From NCBI RefSeq assembly GCF_900636535.1, contig NZ_LR134289.1, positions 4,543,001 to 4,607,000 of the forward strand: a stretch of DNA of 64,000 nt, read 5' to 3'. A program made the translations under genes and the position numbers. The notes under the pieces are model-generated. The model saw only the letters and a program-made list of their open reading frames with translations. It made no database searches and was not told where the DNA came from. This stretch comes from Chryseobacterium gleum. Its GTDB lineage: Bacteria; Bacteroidota; Bacteroidia; Flavobacteriales; Weeksellaceae. Positions 55,303 through 63,996 of the stretch are shown here, in pieces (the first letter of the stretch is position 1; every line of letters begins with the position of its first letter).

Positions 55303-56204
55303 TTTTTCTTTTTTATTTTTTTGAAGAAATCTTTAGTAATCAATTGAGCATGCTTTAGGCTCGGTAGTCCTATGCTTTTACGATTACGGTTGACGGTTGC
55401 GGAATCTTTTATATTTTCATATCCTTGATAAACGCCATAGGTATAAGGAACTTTATGATGCAAATTATTTCTGTCTACCATCGCTGCATAATCTCTTGGA
55501 GGACATTCACCAGATTTTACATACTCTAATAGCTTTATTTTCAAATATGGGTAATACTCTTCATAATCTGCCATGTGTAGTAATATAGGTCCTGATGGCA
55601 TAAAGAAATCACCATTTGATAAACCAATTTTTTGCAGACTTGGGAAACCATAATTCTCAAACATCCACCTCAGAAGTTCAGCATTCTTTTTATCATTTTT
55701 ATTGATATCTGCATAATTTGAATCAATACGGCTGTCTTGATCACGTTTAAACGCGACTGTAAAAGAATCTACAAGTTTTTGATTAAGTCCTCTTTTCCAT
55801 TCCTCAACTTTAAATTCTATTTCCTGCCTGCCAATGCCATATTTTTGATAGAGCTGTATGAAGCTGGAGTCTTGCTTTTTATATTTCCAATTATGTGCAA
55901 CTAACGGAATAAGCTTGTAAAGACTTTTCTTCCCACCAAAATTTTTATGATGTTGATGTGAAAGTCTTATGTAATTTTCATATTCATTGATCCGTTCCTG
56001 GTTTTTGGGAGCATATTGTCTGAATATCTTTTTATATTGTTTAACAGCAGCCATTGTATCCTTTTGAAAACGAAGTATACTGTCAGCCTCATTGATTTTA
56101 TTATAGTAGATTATATAGTTATAATTTCTGCTCTTACAAGCCGCAAGAGTAAAAATTATAGCTATTAAAGCGTAAGAAGTATAATGCCAGGTATCTTTTC
56201 CCAT
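55299..56204 (-). CDS. DUF6624-like lipoprotein of the RiPP operon
   Basis: 301 residues. Signal peptide and lipobox: YALIAIIFTLAAC (Cys at 23). C-terminal half: GFPSLQKIGLSNGDFFMPSG, PILLHMADYEEYYPYLKIKL, GECPPRDYAAMVDRNN, YGVYQGYENIKDSATVNRNR, KSIGLPSL, the motif order of DUF6624 (..P....H.......K.L..L......P..Y..L.DR.....YGTQ.........D....N..R...GL..L). Function unknown. Overlaps gwsG by 4 bp and lies between precursor and ligase, so it belongs to the operon. Confidence 0.72.
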   Translation of the reverse strand: MGKDTWHYTSYALIAIIFTLAACKSRNYNYIIYYNKINEADSILRFQKDTMAAVKQYKKIFRQYAPKNQERINEYENYIRLSHQHHKNFGGKKSLYKLIPLVAHNWKYKKQDSSFIQLYQKYGIGRQEIEFKVEEWKRGLNQKLVDSFTVAFKRDQDSRIDSNYADINKNDKKNAELLRWMFENYGFPSLQKIGLSNGDFFMPSGPILLHMADYEEYYPYLKIKLLEYVKSGECPPRDYAAMVDRNNLHHKVPYTYGVYQGYENIKDSATVNRNRKSIGLPSLKHAQLITKDFFKKIKKKN

Positions 56205-56266
56205 GAATTCTCTATGAATATATCTGATAAAAAAGATAGAGGGATAACCCTCTATCTGTATTAGAA

Positions 56267-56467
56267 TTAATCAAGACTGGTATCTATTTGTAGAGTACTG
56301 ATGCGAACTCCGTCCTTCCATGTCTCTTTATCATAGCAGCTAGAACCACAATCTGTTTCTACATATTTGTAATCATCACCACCTAAAATTGATTTTAAGT
56401 CTTTTCTTTGTAACTTTTTGTTTTCTGCAGAAGAGAAGCTACCCTTCATTCCATTTAATTTTTTCAT
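56267..56467 (-). CDS. Grasp-with-spasm RiPP precursor peptide (66 aa)
   Basis: From ATG 56467 (MKKLNGMKGSFSSAENKKLQ); 13 further upstream codons (to 56506) include a less likely start. The leader is basic and ends in RKDLKSILGG (21-30), a double-glycine processing site of the type L..I.GG. The core is 36 residues: DDYKYVETDCGSSCYDKETW, then KDGVRISTLQIDTSLD, rich in D/E, T/S and K, which are the partners for ester and amide links made by ATP-grasp ligases; two Cys are also present. First gene of the operon. Confidence 0.85.
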   Translation of the reverse strand: MKKLNGMKGSFSSAENKKLQRKDLKSILGGDDYKYVETDCGSSCYDKETWKDGVRISTLQIDTSLD

Positions 56468-56506
56468 TTTGATACGTTTTTTGTGTTGTGTAAACATTTG
56501 TGTCAT

Positions 56507-57011
56507 ATAAACCCTGACATTTGGGTGAATGGTTTCTCATGTTTATCATGTACTGTACACATACAATCTAAAAATGGAAATGCATTCCGTCAACGTTGAT
56601 GTTTTCAAATCTATAAATATTCAGTTCACTTCAGTGGGATAAAACTTGTAAGTGATTTGTTTATTTTTTGTACACACATGCATATGCAAATTGTGTATAT
56701 TTCAGCACGTTTGGTGAAATATTTCAAACATTGAAAAGTATAAAGTGATGCAGTTAATATTGAGAAAACCTCAAAATTAACAGAGGTTTGTATAGTAATA
56801 TATTCTATTGTACAATATGACAAATAAAGACAATTAAGAGGTGAAAATCAGATGTTTTTAGATTCGTTTTCAAGCAAATTTGCATATTATTTGCAAAAAA
56901 AATAATGGTTTTTAATCTAAAAACAGATAAGAACATCATAGAAATCTTGACAAAAAACATCAGTTTCATATGCTTGAATAGAAAAAAAGATAAAAAATTG
57001 GAAAAAAAAAT
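56507..57011. other. 505-bp intergenic region with nested dyads and a promoter element
   Basis: No gene supported. A TAGATTTG -7 element on the minus strand (56606-56613) could drive the RiPP operon with a leader of about 130 nt. At 56853-56925 a 12-bp inverted repeat (TGTTTTTAGATT/AATCTAAAAACA) encloses the palindrome GCAAATTTGC and TTTGCA...TGCAAA. A 65-codon leftward frame at 56626-56823 looks spurious. Confidence 0.5.
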
Positions 57012-57040
57012 AAGCCTTTTAATTGTATGTTAAAAGGCTT
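57012..57040 (-). terminator. Terminator of the TPR/LuxR-type regulator gene
   Basis: AAGCCTTTTAA (57012-57022), loop TTGTATG, TTAAAAGGCTT (57030-57040), perfect 11 bp; on the minus strand it is followed by ATTTTTTTTT. Confidence 0.85.
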
Positions 57041-57064
57041 TGATTGTTTAAATAAAATTGTTGA

Positions 57065-58915
57065 TTACCCGGGAAATACTCTCTGAAAAAAGGATTCTAA
57101 AACAATATTCTCATCTAATCCGAACTTTTTCTTTAGTCGGTATTTGGTCATTCTGACACTCTTAGGTTCCACATTAAGTAGGTTGGCAATCTGCTTAGTA
57201 TCCATCCCAAGATAAATGTAAGCACAATATTTCAAATCCAGAGCAGTAAGTTTTTGCTTAGCTTTTTCATTGACATTTTTAAAGAAATCCGGATGCAGTT
57301 CCTGGATGGTAAATCTGATCTTTTCAAAATCATTATCAACTCGGTTTTCTCCTTTTACCATCTGATGAATATTAATATCAGTATCGGAAAGCTGAGTCTG
57401 AAGTTGCTGCAGAACCTCATTCTTATGCTGAATATGCAATTGGCTGGCCAGTACCTCACTTTGAAGCTTTTGCTGTTGAAGAGTAAGGAGCGCCTGTTCG
57501 GCTTTTAATCTTGCCTGTTCCTCTTGCTGAAGTTTAATCTCCATTTCTGCTTCGTGTTTTTCCGTATCAAGCTTATTTTCTCTTTCTATAGAATACCTGA
57601 GTTTAAAATGATAAGAACGAAACATAAAGAAAGCACCAATCAATCCAATAATTCCCAAACCGATGTATAACAGCTTCTCTTTTTTCAGGCTGGCAGTTTT
57701 TTCAGTAAGGGACTTGAGCTTAGATTCTTTTTTCTGAGACTGGTATTGAGCTTCCAGTCTTTTTGCCGTTTCTGCCTGTCCTTCGTCAAAGAGAAGATTG
57801 CTGTATTCCGTTACTTTTGTTTCGTACTCATATGCTTTCCTGTAGTTTTTCTCTCTGGCATACAGCTCAGCAAGGTTTTTTACCACATTGATCATGACAT
57901 GGTAATAAACTGGCTGTTGCGTAAGAAGAATCTGCTCTGCTTTTAAAAGATATTGTTCTGATAAAGCATCATTCTGATCCCGTGATGCCAGATTGCTTAA
58001 AATACCAAGCGCACCAGCCTGCATCCCCTGGTTAAGAGTTGTATGCTGTGTAAGCTTCAGAATTTCGTTGGCATTATTTTGAATTTCTGTACGGATTTCC
58101 GGAGTCATAACAGGATAGCTCAGATAATAATTGGTAAGATTCAGTAATGCCATTGCATGTACATGGGCTGAGACATGACCAGGAAATTGATGGTACAAGG
58201 CAACAGCTTTTTTACACATCTCTATGACTGGTTTCAGATCTTGTAATTTTCCGCTTTTTTCATATTGGAAAGAATAACAGACAGCCAGCGCCGAATAGGT
58301 AGAACTAAGTAGATTTTTGTTTCCCGCTTTTTCGGCAAGCTCTATGGATTTTTTTGCATATTTGGTGGCGTTCTCCGCATCGTTCCATTCTGTATAAATT
58401 CCATAAAGAAGATAATTCAGTTTTGCATTTAATAAGATTTCAGAAGATTGTTTTTCAACAACGGGAAGAACTTTCTGAACCAGCTTAATTGTATTTTCAA
58501 GTTCACCAAGCGCGTTTCTGTAATAGATATTCAGATAAGTGGCATATAATTCCGCAGTTTTATTATTACTCTTTTGAACAATTGCATTCGCCGCATCTAT
58601 AATAGATGGAACCTTGTCATATTCAGCCTGATTAAGTTTAATGACTCCTTTTTGACTAAGAGCTTTTACCTCTTCAGCATAATTCTTTTCCTTTTGAGCA
58701 AGTTCCAGCTGTTGCTGAACATATTTTTCAGCTACGGAATATTGATCACTGACTCTGTAATATTCGGTAAGCTCATTATAAATTCTGAATTTTTCTGCAA
58801 CAGAAATATGATCTTCATTCAACTGGCCTTTAAGACCATCAATAAATGTATTCTGTGCAGGATATAAAGTGCAGATAAAAAGTATACAGTATAAAAGTGA
58901 GTACCTTAATTTCAT
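57065..58915 (-). CDS. TPR-repeat membrane regulator with C-terminal LuxR-type HTH
   Basis: 616 residues from ATG 58915 (MKLRYSLLYCILFICTLYPA, a signal peptide ending in PAQN); the frame is open for 5 more codons. TPR-like repeats fill about 45-375. A membrane helix follows (LLYIGLGIIGLIGAFFMFRS), then a coiled coil (LDTEKHEAEMEIKLQQEEQA), then the HTH: LTALDLKYCAYIYLGMDTKQ, IANLLNVEPKSVRMTKYRLK. The layout is the flavobacterial membrane-anchored TPR/LuxR regulator. It lies upstream of the RiPP operon, but its own terminator separates them; regulation of that operon is a guess. Confidence 0.85.
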   Translation of the reverse strand: MKLRYSLLYCILFICTLYPAQNTFIDGLKGQLNEDHISVAEKFRIYNELTEYYRVSDQYSVAEKYVQQQLELAQKEKNYAEEVKALSQKGVIKLNQAEYDKVPSIIDAANAIVQKSNNKTAELYATYLNIYYRNALGELENTIKLVQKVLPVVEKQSSEILLNAKLNYLLYGIYTEWNDAENATKYAKKSIELAEKAGNKNLLSSTYSALAVCYSFQYEKSGKLQDLKPVIEMCKKAVALYHQFPGHVSAHVHAMALLNLTNYYLSYPVMTPEIRTEIQNNANEILKLTQHTTLNQGMQAGALGILSNLASRDQNDALSEQYLLKAEQILLTQQPVYYHVMINVVKNLAELYAREKNYRKAYEYETKVTEYSNLLFDEGQAETAKRLEAQYQSQKKESKLKSLTEKTASLKKEKLLYIGLGIIGLIGAFFMFRSYHFKLRYSIERENKLDTEKHEAEMEIKLQQEEQARLKAEQALLTLQQQKLQSEVLASQLHIQHKNEVLQQLQTQLSDTDINIHQMVKGENRVDNDFEKIRFTIQELHPDFFKNVNEKAKQKLTALDLKYCAYIYLGMDTKQIANLLNVEPKSVRMTKYRLKKKFGLDENIVLESFFQRVFPG

Positions 58916-59146
58916 AGGGTGAAAGTACAAAAATTGCAGACACCTGTCAATTTCCTGTATTAAAAAGAAGAAACAGGGGTTGTTTTTAAATTTCTGTAAA
59001 TCAGTATTTTATTTATTCTTGTAGACGTTTTGTAGTCATCCGTAAGCTGCATTGAAGATGTTTTGTAGTTGCTTAAAAGAACGTTAGCATCTTTTTCTGT
59101 CGCAATTTTGACTTAGAAAAATCAAAGAATATTAATTTAAAATTTT

Positions 59147-59473
59147 ATGGTTATGGACAACAAAACATTATCAATTGTATCTTACATCACCCTTTTCGGA
59201 TGGCTAATTTCTTTCGTTGTCGGAAAGGAAAAATCCGACAGCCTTTTAAAATATCACCTGAAACAATCTTTGGGGCTGATACTTTTTTCTATTGTATTAT
59301 CCATCATTCTTAATATCATACTGATGGTTACCAAAATTGGAGTTTTGGGAATATTGGGTTTCATTCCTTTGATACTGATGATTATCGGAATTATCAATGC
59401 TGCCAATAATGTTGAAAAACCTTTGCCATTGATCGGAAAAATATTTGAAGATAAGTTTTCTTTTATCGGATAG
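59147..59473 (+). CDS. DUF4870-family membrane protein
   Basis: 108 residues (106 from ATG 59153). NKTLSIVSYITLFGWLISFV, then a polar loop with KEKSDSLLKYHLKQSLGLIL (the ...L..FH..QSL.L motif of DUF4870), two more hydrophobic segments (SIVLSIILNIILMVTKIG, LGILGFIPLILMIIGIINAA), and the end PLPLIGKIFEDKF. Four helices in all. Function unknown; very common in flavobacteria. Confidence 0.85.
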   Translation: MVMDNKTLSIVSYITLFGWLISFVVGKEKSDSLLKYHLKQSLGLILFSIVLSIILNIILMVTKIGVLGILGFIPLILMIIGIINAANNVEKPLPLIGKIFEDKFSFIG

Positions 59474-59515
59474 GATTCAAAAAATTTGGCAAAAACCTAA
59501 TATTTAATTAGAATT

Positions 59516-60469
59516 ATGAAAAGACCATTAATCATTGCAGGAATTCTTTTTTTAAGCTTTTCTGTTATATCATGTGATAAACTGGAAAAAGTTAAAGAAA
59601 AGCTGTCGCAGAATGATAGTGGAAAGGTAAACCCTTTCAGTGTTAATTCCGGGGATGCAAACAGAGATATTATTTCTTTTAATAACAAGGTCGTGAAAAT
59701 GGATGACGAGCAGTCAGATTTTATCAAAGATTTTCAGAATGTATTGATACAAATGGAAGATTATGTAAAAAATGCTGAGGCAAACCCGCAGTTTTCCGGT
59801 ATTATGCCCATTTTTACCCCTTCAGTGATGTTGTACACCCGTCAGGAATTAAAGGCTCCGGATGTATTGGGAAAAGATTTTCAGAATCTTGTGGATAAGA
59901 TGAAGGAGACAATGACCCAGCTGGAATCTTTGAAAAAGGAACTGGACAATTACAAACAGGCAGAAGACTGGAAAGATGATAAAGGAAAGAAAGTTGCTGA
60001 AATCAACGAAAAGGCAATAAAACTTATCAAAGAAAACCGTACAGCGGCCAATGATTTATTTAGCAAGCTTTCCCTAAGAGCAGATAAAGCAGAAGTAGAG
60101 GTGCTTAAAGATCATCCGCTTAAAACGCAGATTATACAATCCAGGGAGATTATGGAGCTGACTCAGAAAATCATTGATGATTCCTATGATGTAACGGATA
60201 TGAATGTCTATAAAAATAAATTTTCCCAGCAATATCAGCAGATGGAAAAATTATATAACAAAAATATTAACGAAAAAATTCCGTCTTCAGAAAAACAGAA
60301 GGAAAACAGTTATCAGGCATTCAACAATTCAGTCAATGATTTCCTGGGTAAAATGAGAATCGTACAGCGAAGCCTGAATGAAAACAATCAGGACCTGAAC
60401 CGTGATCTTGATAATCTGGAAAGAGAAGCAGGATATGTTCTTGACCGTTATAACACTTTTGTAGATTAA
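59516..60469 (+). CDS. DUF3829/YiiG-like lipoprotein
   Basis: 317 residues. Signal peptide with lipobox: IIAGILFLSFSVISC (Cys20). The mature part is all helix, with IISFNNKVVKMDDEQSDFIK near the start, TAANDLFSKLSLRADKAEVE, and an end ENNQDLNRDLDNLEREAGYV, LDRYNTF. This arrangement (..YN.L......................N.LI..YN..V) fits the DUF3829/YiiG lipoprotein family. Likely attached to the inner face of the outer membrane or the inner membrane; role unknown. Confidence 0.7.
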   Translation: MKRPLIIAGILFLSFSVISCDKLEKVKEKLSQNDSGKVNPFSVNSGDANRDIISFNNKVVKMDDEQSDFIKDFQNVLIQMEDYVKNAEANPQFSGIMPIFTPSVMLYTRQELKAPDVLGKDFQNLVDKMKETMTQLESLKKELDNYKQAEDWKDDKGKKVAEINEKAIKLIKENRTAANDLFSKLSLRADKAEVEVLKDHPLKTQIIQSREIMELTQKIIDDSYDVTDMNVYKNKFSQQYQQMEKLYNKNINEKIPSSEKQKENSYQAFNNSVNDFLGKMRIVQRSLNENNQDLNRDLDNLEREAGYVLDRYNTFVD

Positions 60470-60709
60470 TTCACCAGAAATTTAAACCCGGAATTAAAAA
60501 ACATTAGAAATTACCCTGAGTATAGCAGAGTTCTGACTATTGAGAGCTGATTCCTATGCTAATTGTTGCAGTTATTTTGATTCCGGATGGTTATGTATGA
60601 TAAAAACAGATAGCTATAATCATGAAACTGACTATGCCTATAGAGAATAGAATGTGTTGATTTGACAGGATAAAGGTAATTTTACCATCCGTTTTAAAAG
60701 GAAATAAAT

Positions 60710-60894
60710 ATGGATTTTGAAATTTTGAAACAGCAAATAGAGGATGCACTAAACTAAATGATCAAAAATACAAAAGTGAATGTCTGAACTGGATGACTAT
60801 CTGCGGCAATTAAAAGTATGACGAATTAAAAAAACACTTTAAATATATAAATATGAAGCCCGATAAAATAATTGCCTCAGAAGTCTCTAAATGA
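60710..60894 (+). pseudogene. Decayed small gene (frameshift and stop codon)
   Basis: ATG 60710 after GGAAATAAAT gives MDFEILKQQIEDALN and stops. In the next frame, from 60751, KLNDQKYKSECLNWMTICGN then TAA (60811), then KYDELKKHFKYINMKPDKII and ASEVSK to TGA 60892. The pieces read as one protein of about 60 residues broken by a frame change near 60745 and one nonsense codon. Family not recognised. The rest of 60470-60947 holds nothing I can identify. Confidence 0.55.
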
Positions 60895-60947
60895 TCTTTC
60901 ACTACGTAATCACAAACCAAAATATAAAAAGAACAATAACAGTAATT

Positions 60948-61427
60948 ATGAATAATTATAAATTTTACAGACAAGAAGGAAACCAGTATATTTTTAAAAA
61001 TCAACCGGTATTTGTATCCGTGCTTTGTATTTTTTTTCTCATCATCGCGGCATTGATTTTTAATAGTGTAAGAATAGGAAGCTACATTATTATTGCTGTG
61101 GTGGTACTTATTTTAATCAATTTCTTTACCAAGAAATTTATCATTGATTTGGACCGGAAAACGATTACCGGAAAACACTCCATTTTTGTTCCGGTAAAAA
61201 CTTATCCTATAGAAAATTTCAGAAATTTTCATGTTTTGGCCACCAAATATCTAGGTTTTATCACCACAAATGTAATGCTGTCAATGTATTTTGAAGTTGA
61301 TGGAAGAGAAAATCAGCTTACGATTGGACAGGCTCTTACCGAAAAAGGAATACAGAAAATGGTTAACGAGACAGAAGATATTTTAAACCTTAATAATCCT
61401 GAGAATGGATATCAGAGACCGCTATAG
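60948..61427 (+). CDS. Membrane protein of unknown function (159 aa)
   Basis: From ATG 60948 (MNNYKFYRQEGNQYIFKNQP); the frame is open to 60891. Two adjacent membrane helices (VFVSVLCIFFLIIAALIF, IGSYIIIAVVVLILINFF), then a cytoplasmic beta domain (FIIDLDRKTITGKHSIFVPV, YPIENFRNFHVLATKYLGFI), like a PH-type bacterial domain. It overlaps the next gene by 23 bp, which encodes a protein of the same layout; the pair may form a hetero-oligomer. Confidence 0.65.
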   Translation: MNNYKFYRQEGNQYIFKNQPVFVSVLCIFFLIIAALIFNSVRIGSYIIIAVVVLILINFFTKKFIIDLDRKTITGKHSIFVPVKTYPIENFRNFHVLATKYLGFITTNVMLSMYFEVDGRENQLTIGQALTEKGIQKMVNETEDILNLNNPENGYQRPL

Positions 61428-61920
61428 ATTTGAGGAAAACGGAAGTGAAATAAGCTTTATGCCCAATTATGGTTTTCTGCGTACTTTGATATGGTGGCTG
61501 GCATTAGGAGTGATCGCTCTTCCGTTGATTATCGGCTTTTTCATAGATAAGATATCTGGTGACCAGTTTAAAATTACAATAGGATTGTGGGCTATTTATA
61601 TGATTTACTTTCTGTTTGATCTCTTTTTCAGAATTCCGGTAAAATATATCTTTGATAAATCAGAGAGGTGCATTTACAGAAAATTATTACTATCCAGGAA
61701 GCTCATGAATTTTGATGAAATGACCTATTTCGTGAATGATGAAAGAGGTGGCTATTATTATTCCATTGGAAAAAAAAGAAATCAGTTTGTGAAAAACTAC
61801 AGGATAAGCAATTATTTTTCAGGATCAAAAGCTTCTGAAAGGAGAGAAGATGAATATATCAAAGAAATTTTAGGTCCTGTTTTGCTTGCTGTAGGAATTC
61901 CTCTGAATCCGCCGGAGTAA
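61405..61920 (+). CDS. Membrane protein of unknown function (171 aa), related in layout to its neighbour
   Basis: MDIRDRYRFEENGSEISFMP, then two membrane helices (LIWWLALGVIALPLIIGFFI, FKITIGLWAIYMIYFLFDLF), then a beta domain (YIFDKSERCIYRKLLLSRKL, MNFDEMTYFVNDERGGYYYS). Same order (short polar start, two helices, PH-like part) as the upstream gene, with which it overlaps by 23 bp; probably an old tandem duplication. Function unknown. Confidence 0.65.
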   Translation: MDIRDRYRFEENGSEISFMPNYGFLRTLIWWLALGVIALPLIIGFFIDKISGDQFKITIGLWAIYMIYFLFDLFFRIPVKYIFDKSERCIYRKLLLSRKLMNFDEMTYFVNDERGGYYYSIGKKRNQFVKNYRISNYFSGSKASERREDEYIKEILGPVLLAVGIPLNPPE

Positions 61921-62058
61921 TAAATAAAGAGGATAAAAACTAATACTATGAAAATGGAAGTATAACCATTCCCATCCCTCGTTAGGTGGTAAAATTCGGA
62001 GAATTTTTGACGGTGGTCATTAGCGAAACAACAATCAACATTTTATGGACTAAACAAA

Positions 62059-62091
62059 AGCTCCGGCTGGTTCAGAGAACCAGCCGGAGCT
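62059..62091 (+). terminator. Strong terminator before the transketolase genes
   Basis: AGCTCCGGCTGGTT (62059-62072), loop CAGAG, AACCAGCCGGAGCT (62078-62091). Perfect 14-bp GC-rich stem; T-rich on both sides only weakly (TATATTAT). Ends the leftward transketolase operon. Confidence 0.75.
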
Positions 62092-62110
62092 TATATTATA
62101 AATACTAATC

Positions 62111-63058
62111 TTAGTTAGCCAAAATTCTCTTCACAGCTTCTTTCACAGCTTCAGAATCAATTTTATACTTCTTCATCAGTTCAGCAGGGGTTGCAGACTC
62201 TCCGAAAGTATCATTCACCGCTACAAACTCCTGTCTTGTAGGCCTTCTTCTTGCAAGCATACCTGCAACAGATTCTCCTAAACCACCAAGGAAGTTGTGC
62301 TCTTCAGCCGTCACAATTTTACCTGTTTTTTCTACAGATTTTAAAATGATCTCTTCATCAAGAGGCTTAATTGTGTGAATGTTGATCACCTCACATGAAA
62401 TACCTTCTTTCTCAAGCTCATCAGCTGCTACAAGAGATTCCCATACAAGGTGTCCGGTTGCAACGATGGTTACATCAGTACCTTCCTGAAGCATGATTCC
62501 TTTTCCGATTTCGAAAGGCAAATCTTCAGGGATGAATACAGGAACTACCGGTCTTCCGAATCTTAAATATACAGGACCTTCGAAATCTGCAATCGCCAAT
62601 GTAGCTGCTTTAGTCTGGTTGTAATCACAAGTGTTGATTACAGTCATTCCCGGAAGCATTTTCATCATACCGATATCTTCAAGAATCTGGTGCGTAGCCC
62701 CGTCTTCTCCTAAAGTAAGACCTGCGTGAGATGCACAGATTTTTACGTTTTTGTCAGAATAAGCAATTGACTGACGGATCTGGTCATATACCCTTGAAGT
62801 AGAGAAGTTGGCAAAAGTTCCTGTGAAAGGAATCTTTCCTGTAATGCTAAGACCTGCAGCAATTCCCATCATGTTAGCTTCAGCAATTCCTATCTGAAAG
62901 AATCTTTCAGGAGCTTTCTCAATGAATTTCTCCATTTTCAAAGAACCGATAAGGTCTGCACAAAGTGCTACTACATTAGGATTTTTGTCAGCGAGTTCTG
63001 CTAATCCTGCTCCGAATCCTGAACGAGTGTCCTTTTTTTCTGTATATGTATATTTCAT
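62111..63058 (-). CDS. Transketolase, C-terminal subunit (split form)
   Basis: 315 residues. DTRSGFGAGLAELADKNPNV, then IGIAEANMMGIAAGLSITGK (catalytic E in GIAE), SHAGLTLGEDGATHQILEDI (active-site H and G.DGATH), INTCDYNQTKAA, PVYLRFGRP and the C-terminal domain VATGHLVWESLVAADELEKE. It covers the pyrimidine-binding and C-terminal domains only; the thiamine pyrophosphate part is the separate upstream gene. Together they exchange two-carbon units in the pentose phosphate pathway. Confidence 0.92.
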   Translation of the reverse strand: MKYTYTEKKDTRSGFGAGLAELADKNPNVVALCADLIGSLKMEKFIEKAPERFFQIGIAEANMMGIAAGLSITGKIPFTGTFANFSTSRVYDQIRQSIAYSDKNVKICASHAGLTLGEDGATHQILEDIGMMKMLPGMTVINTCDYNQTKAATLAIADFEGPVYLRFGRPVVPVFIPEDLPFEIGKGIMLQEGTDVTIVATGHLVWESLVAADELEKEGISCEVINIHTIKPLDEEIILKSVEKTGKIVTAEEHNFLGGLGESVAGMLARRRPTRQEFVAVNDTFGESATPAELMKKYKIDSEAVKEAVKRILAN

Positions 63059-63078
63059 TTTTACTAAAGTTTTTGATC

Positions 63079-63125
63079 ATTGATAAATGATGAGAGATTA
63101 AACATATTATAAATCATTTATCAAT
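63079..63125 (-). other. Inverted repeat between the two transketolase genes
   Basis: ATTGATAAATGAT (63079-63091) and ATCATTTATCAAT (63113-63125), perfect 13 bp; part of it recurs at 63130-63142. AT-only hairpin with no T-run, perhaps an mRNA-stability or processing element that sets subunit ratio. Confidence 0.5.
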
Positions 63126-63144
63126 AATAATTTATCATTTATAA

Positions 63145-63996
63145 TTAATAATCAGCCGGAGCTTCCAGGTACAATTGCTTGAATGCTGTGTCTAACTGCT
63201 CATCATTAGGAGCTTTACCATGCCATGCATGAGATCCCATCATATAATCTACTCCATAACCCATTTCTGTATGAAGAAGAATAGCTACAGGCTTTCCTTT
63301 TCCGGTTTCTGTTTTTGCTTTCTCAAGAATTGCAATGACCGCTTCAAGATCATTACCGTTCTTTTCTTCCAGAACAATCCAGCCGAATGCTTCCAGTTTT
63401 GCATGAAGATTTCCCAGACTTAATACATCATCTGTATCTCCGTCAATCTGACGTCCGTTATAATCAATAGTAGAAATGATATTATCGACTTTTTTAGCAG
63501 CAGCATACATCAATGCCTCCCAGATCTGACCTTCCTGAAGCTCACCATCTCCGTGAAGAGAGTAAACAAGAGACTGATCACCATCTAATTTTTTACCCTG
63601 TGCTACTCCAAGTGCTACAGAAAGTCCCTGTCCAAGTGAACCTGAAGCAATTCTAACTCCCGGAAGTCCTTCATGTGTAGTAGGGTGCCCCTGTAATCTT
63701 GAATCTAATTTTCTGAAAGTACTCAGTTCTTCAACCGGGAAGAAACCGAATCTTGCCAGAGTAGAGTAGAATACCGGGGAAATATGTCCGTTTGATAGAT
63801 AAAAATGATCTTCATTTTTGCCTTCCATTGTGAAAGGAAGCTTATAGTTCATTACCTTTCCGTAAAGGGCTGTGAAGAACTCTGTACAGCCTAAGCTACC
63901 ACCCGGGTGTCCTGAATTTACAGCGTGAACCATTCTTAAAATGTCTCTTCTGATCTGCGTAGTAAGAGTTTTTAACTCTTCAATACTTTTACTCAT
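63145..63996 (-). CDS. Transketolase, N-terminal subunit (split form)
   Basis: 283 residues, complete (ATG at 63996). MSKSIEELKTLTTQIRRDIL, then HAVNSGHPGGSLGCTEFFTA (thiamine pyrophosphate domain start, GHPGG), FYLSNGHISPVFYSTL, RIASGSLGQGLSVALGVAQG, and the metal motif YSLHGDGELQEGQIWEALMY (GDGEL..G..WEA..), then IISTIDYNGRQIDGDTDDV. It is the cofactor-binding half of the enzyme; the other half follows 86 bp downstream on the same strand. Confidence 0.92.
   Translation of the reverse strand: MSKSIEELKTLTTQIRRDILRMVHAVNSGHPGGSLGCTEFFTALYGKVMNYKLPFTMEGKNEDHFYLSNGHISPVFYSTLARFGFFPVEELSTFRKLDSRLQGHPTTHEGLPGVRIASGSLGQGLSVALGVAQGKKLDGDQSLVYSLHGDGELQEGQIWEALMYAAAKKVDNIISTIDYNGRQIDGDTDDVLSLGNLHAKLEAFGWIVLEEKNGNDLEAVIAILEKAKTETGKGKPVAILLHTEMGYGVDYMMGSHAWHGKAPNDEQLDTAFKQLYLEAPADY

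Noticed and set aside
56626..56823. 65-codon leftward frame upstream of the RiPP operon
   Set aside because: Composition is typical of AT-rich non-coding sequence and there is no ribosome-binding site; nothing couples it to a neighbour.
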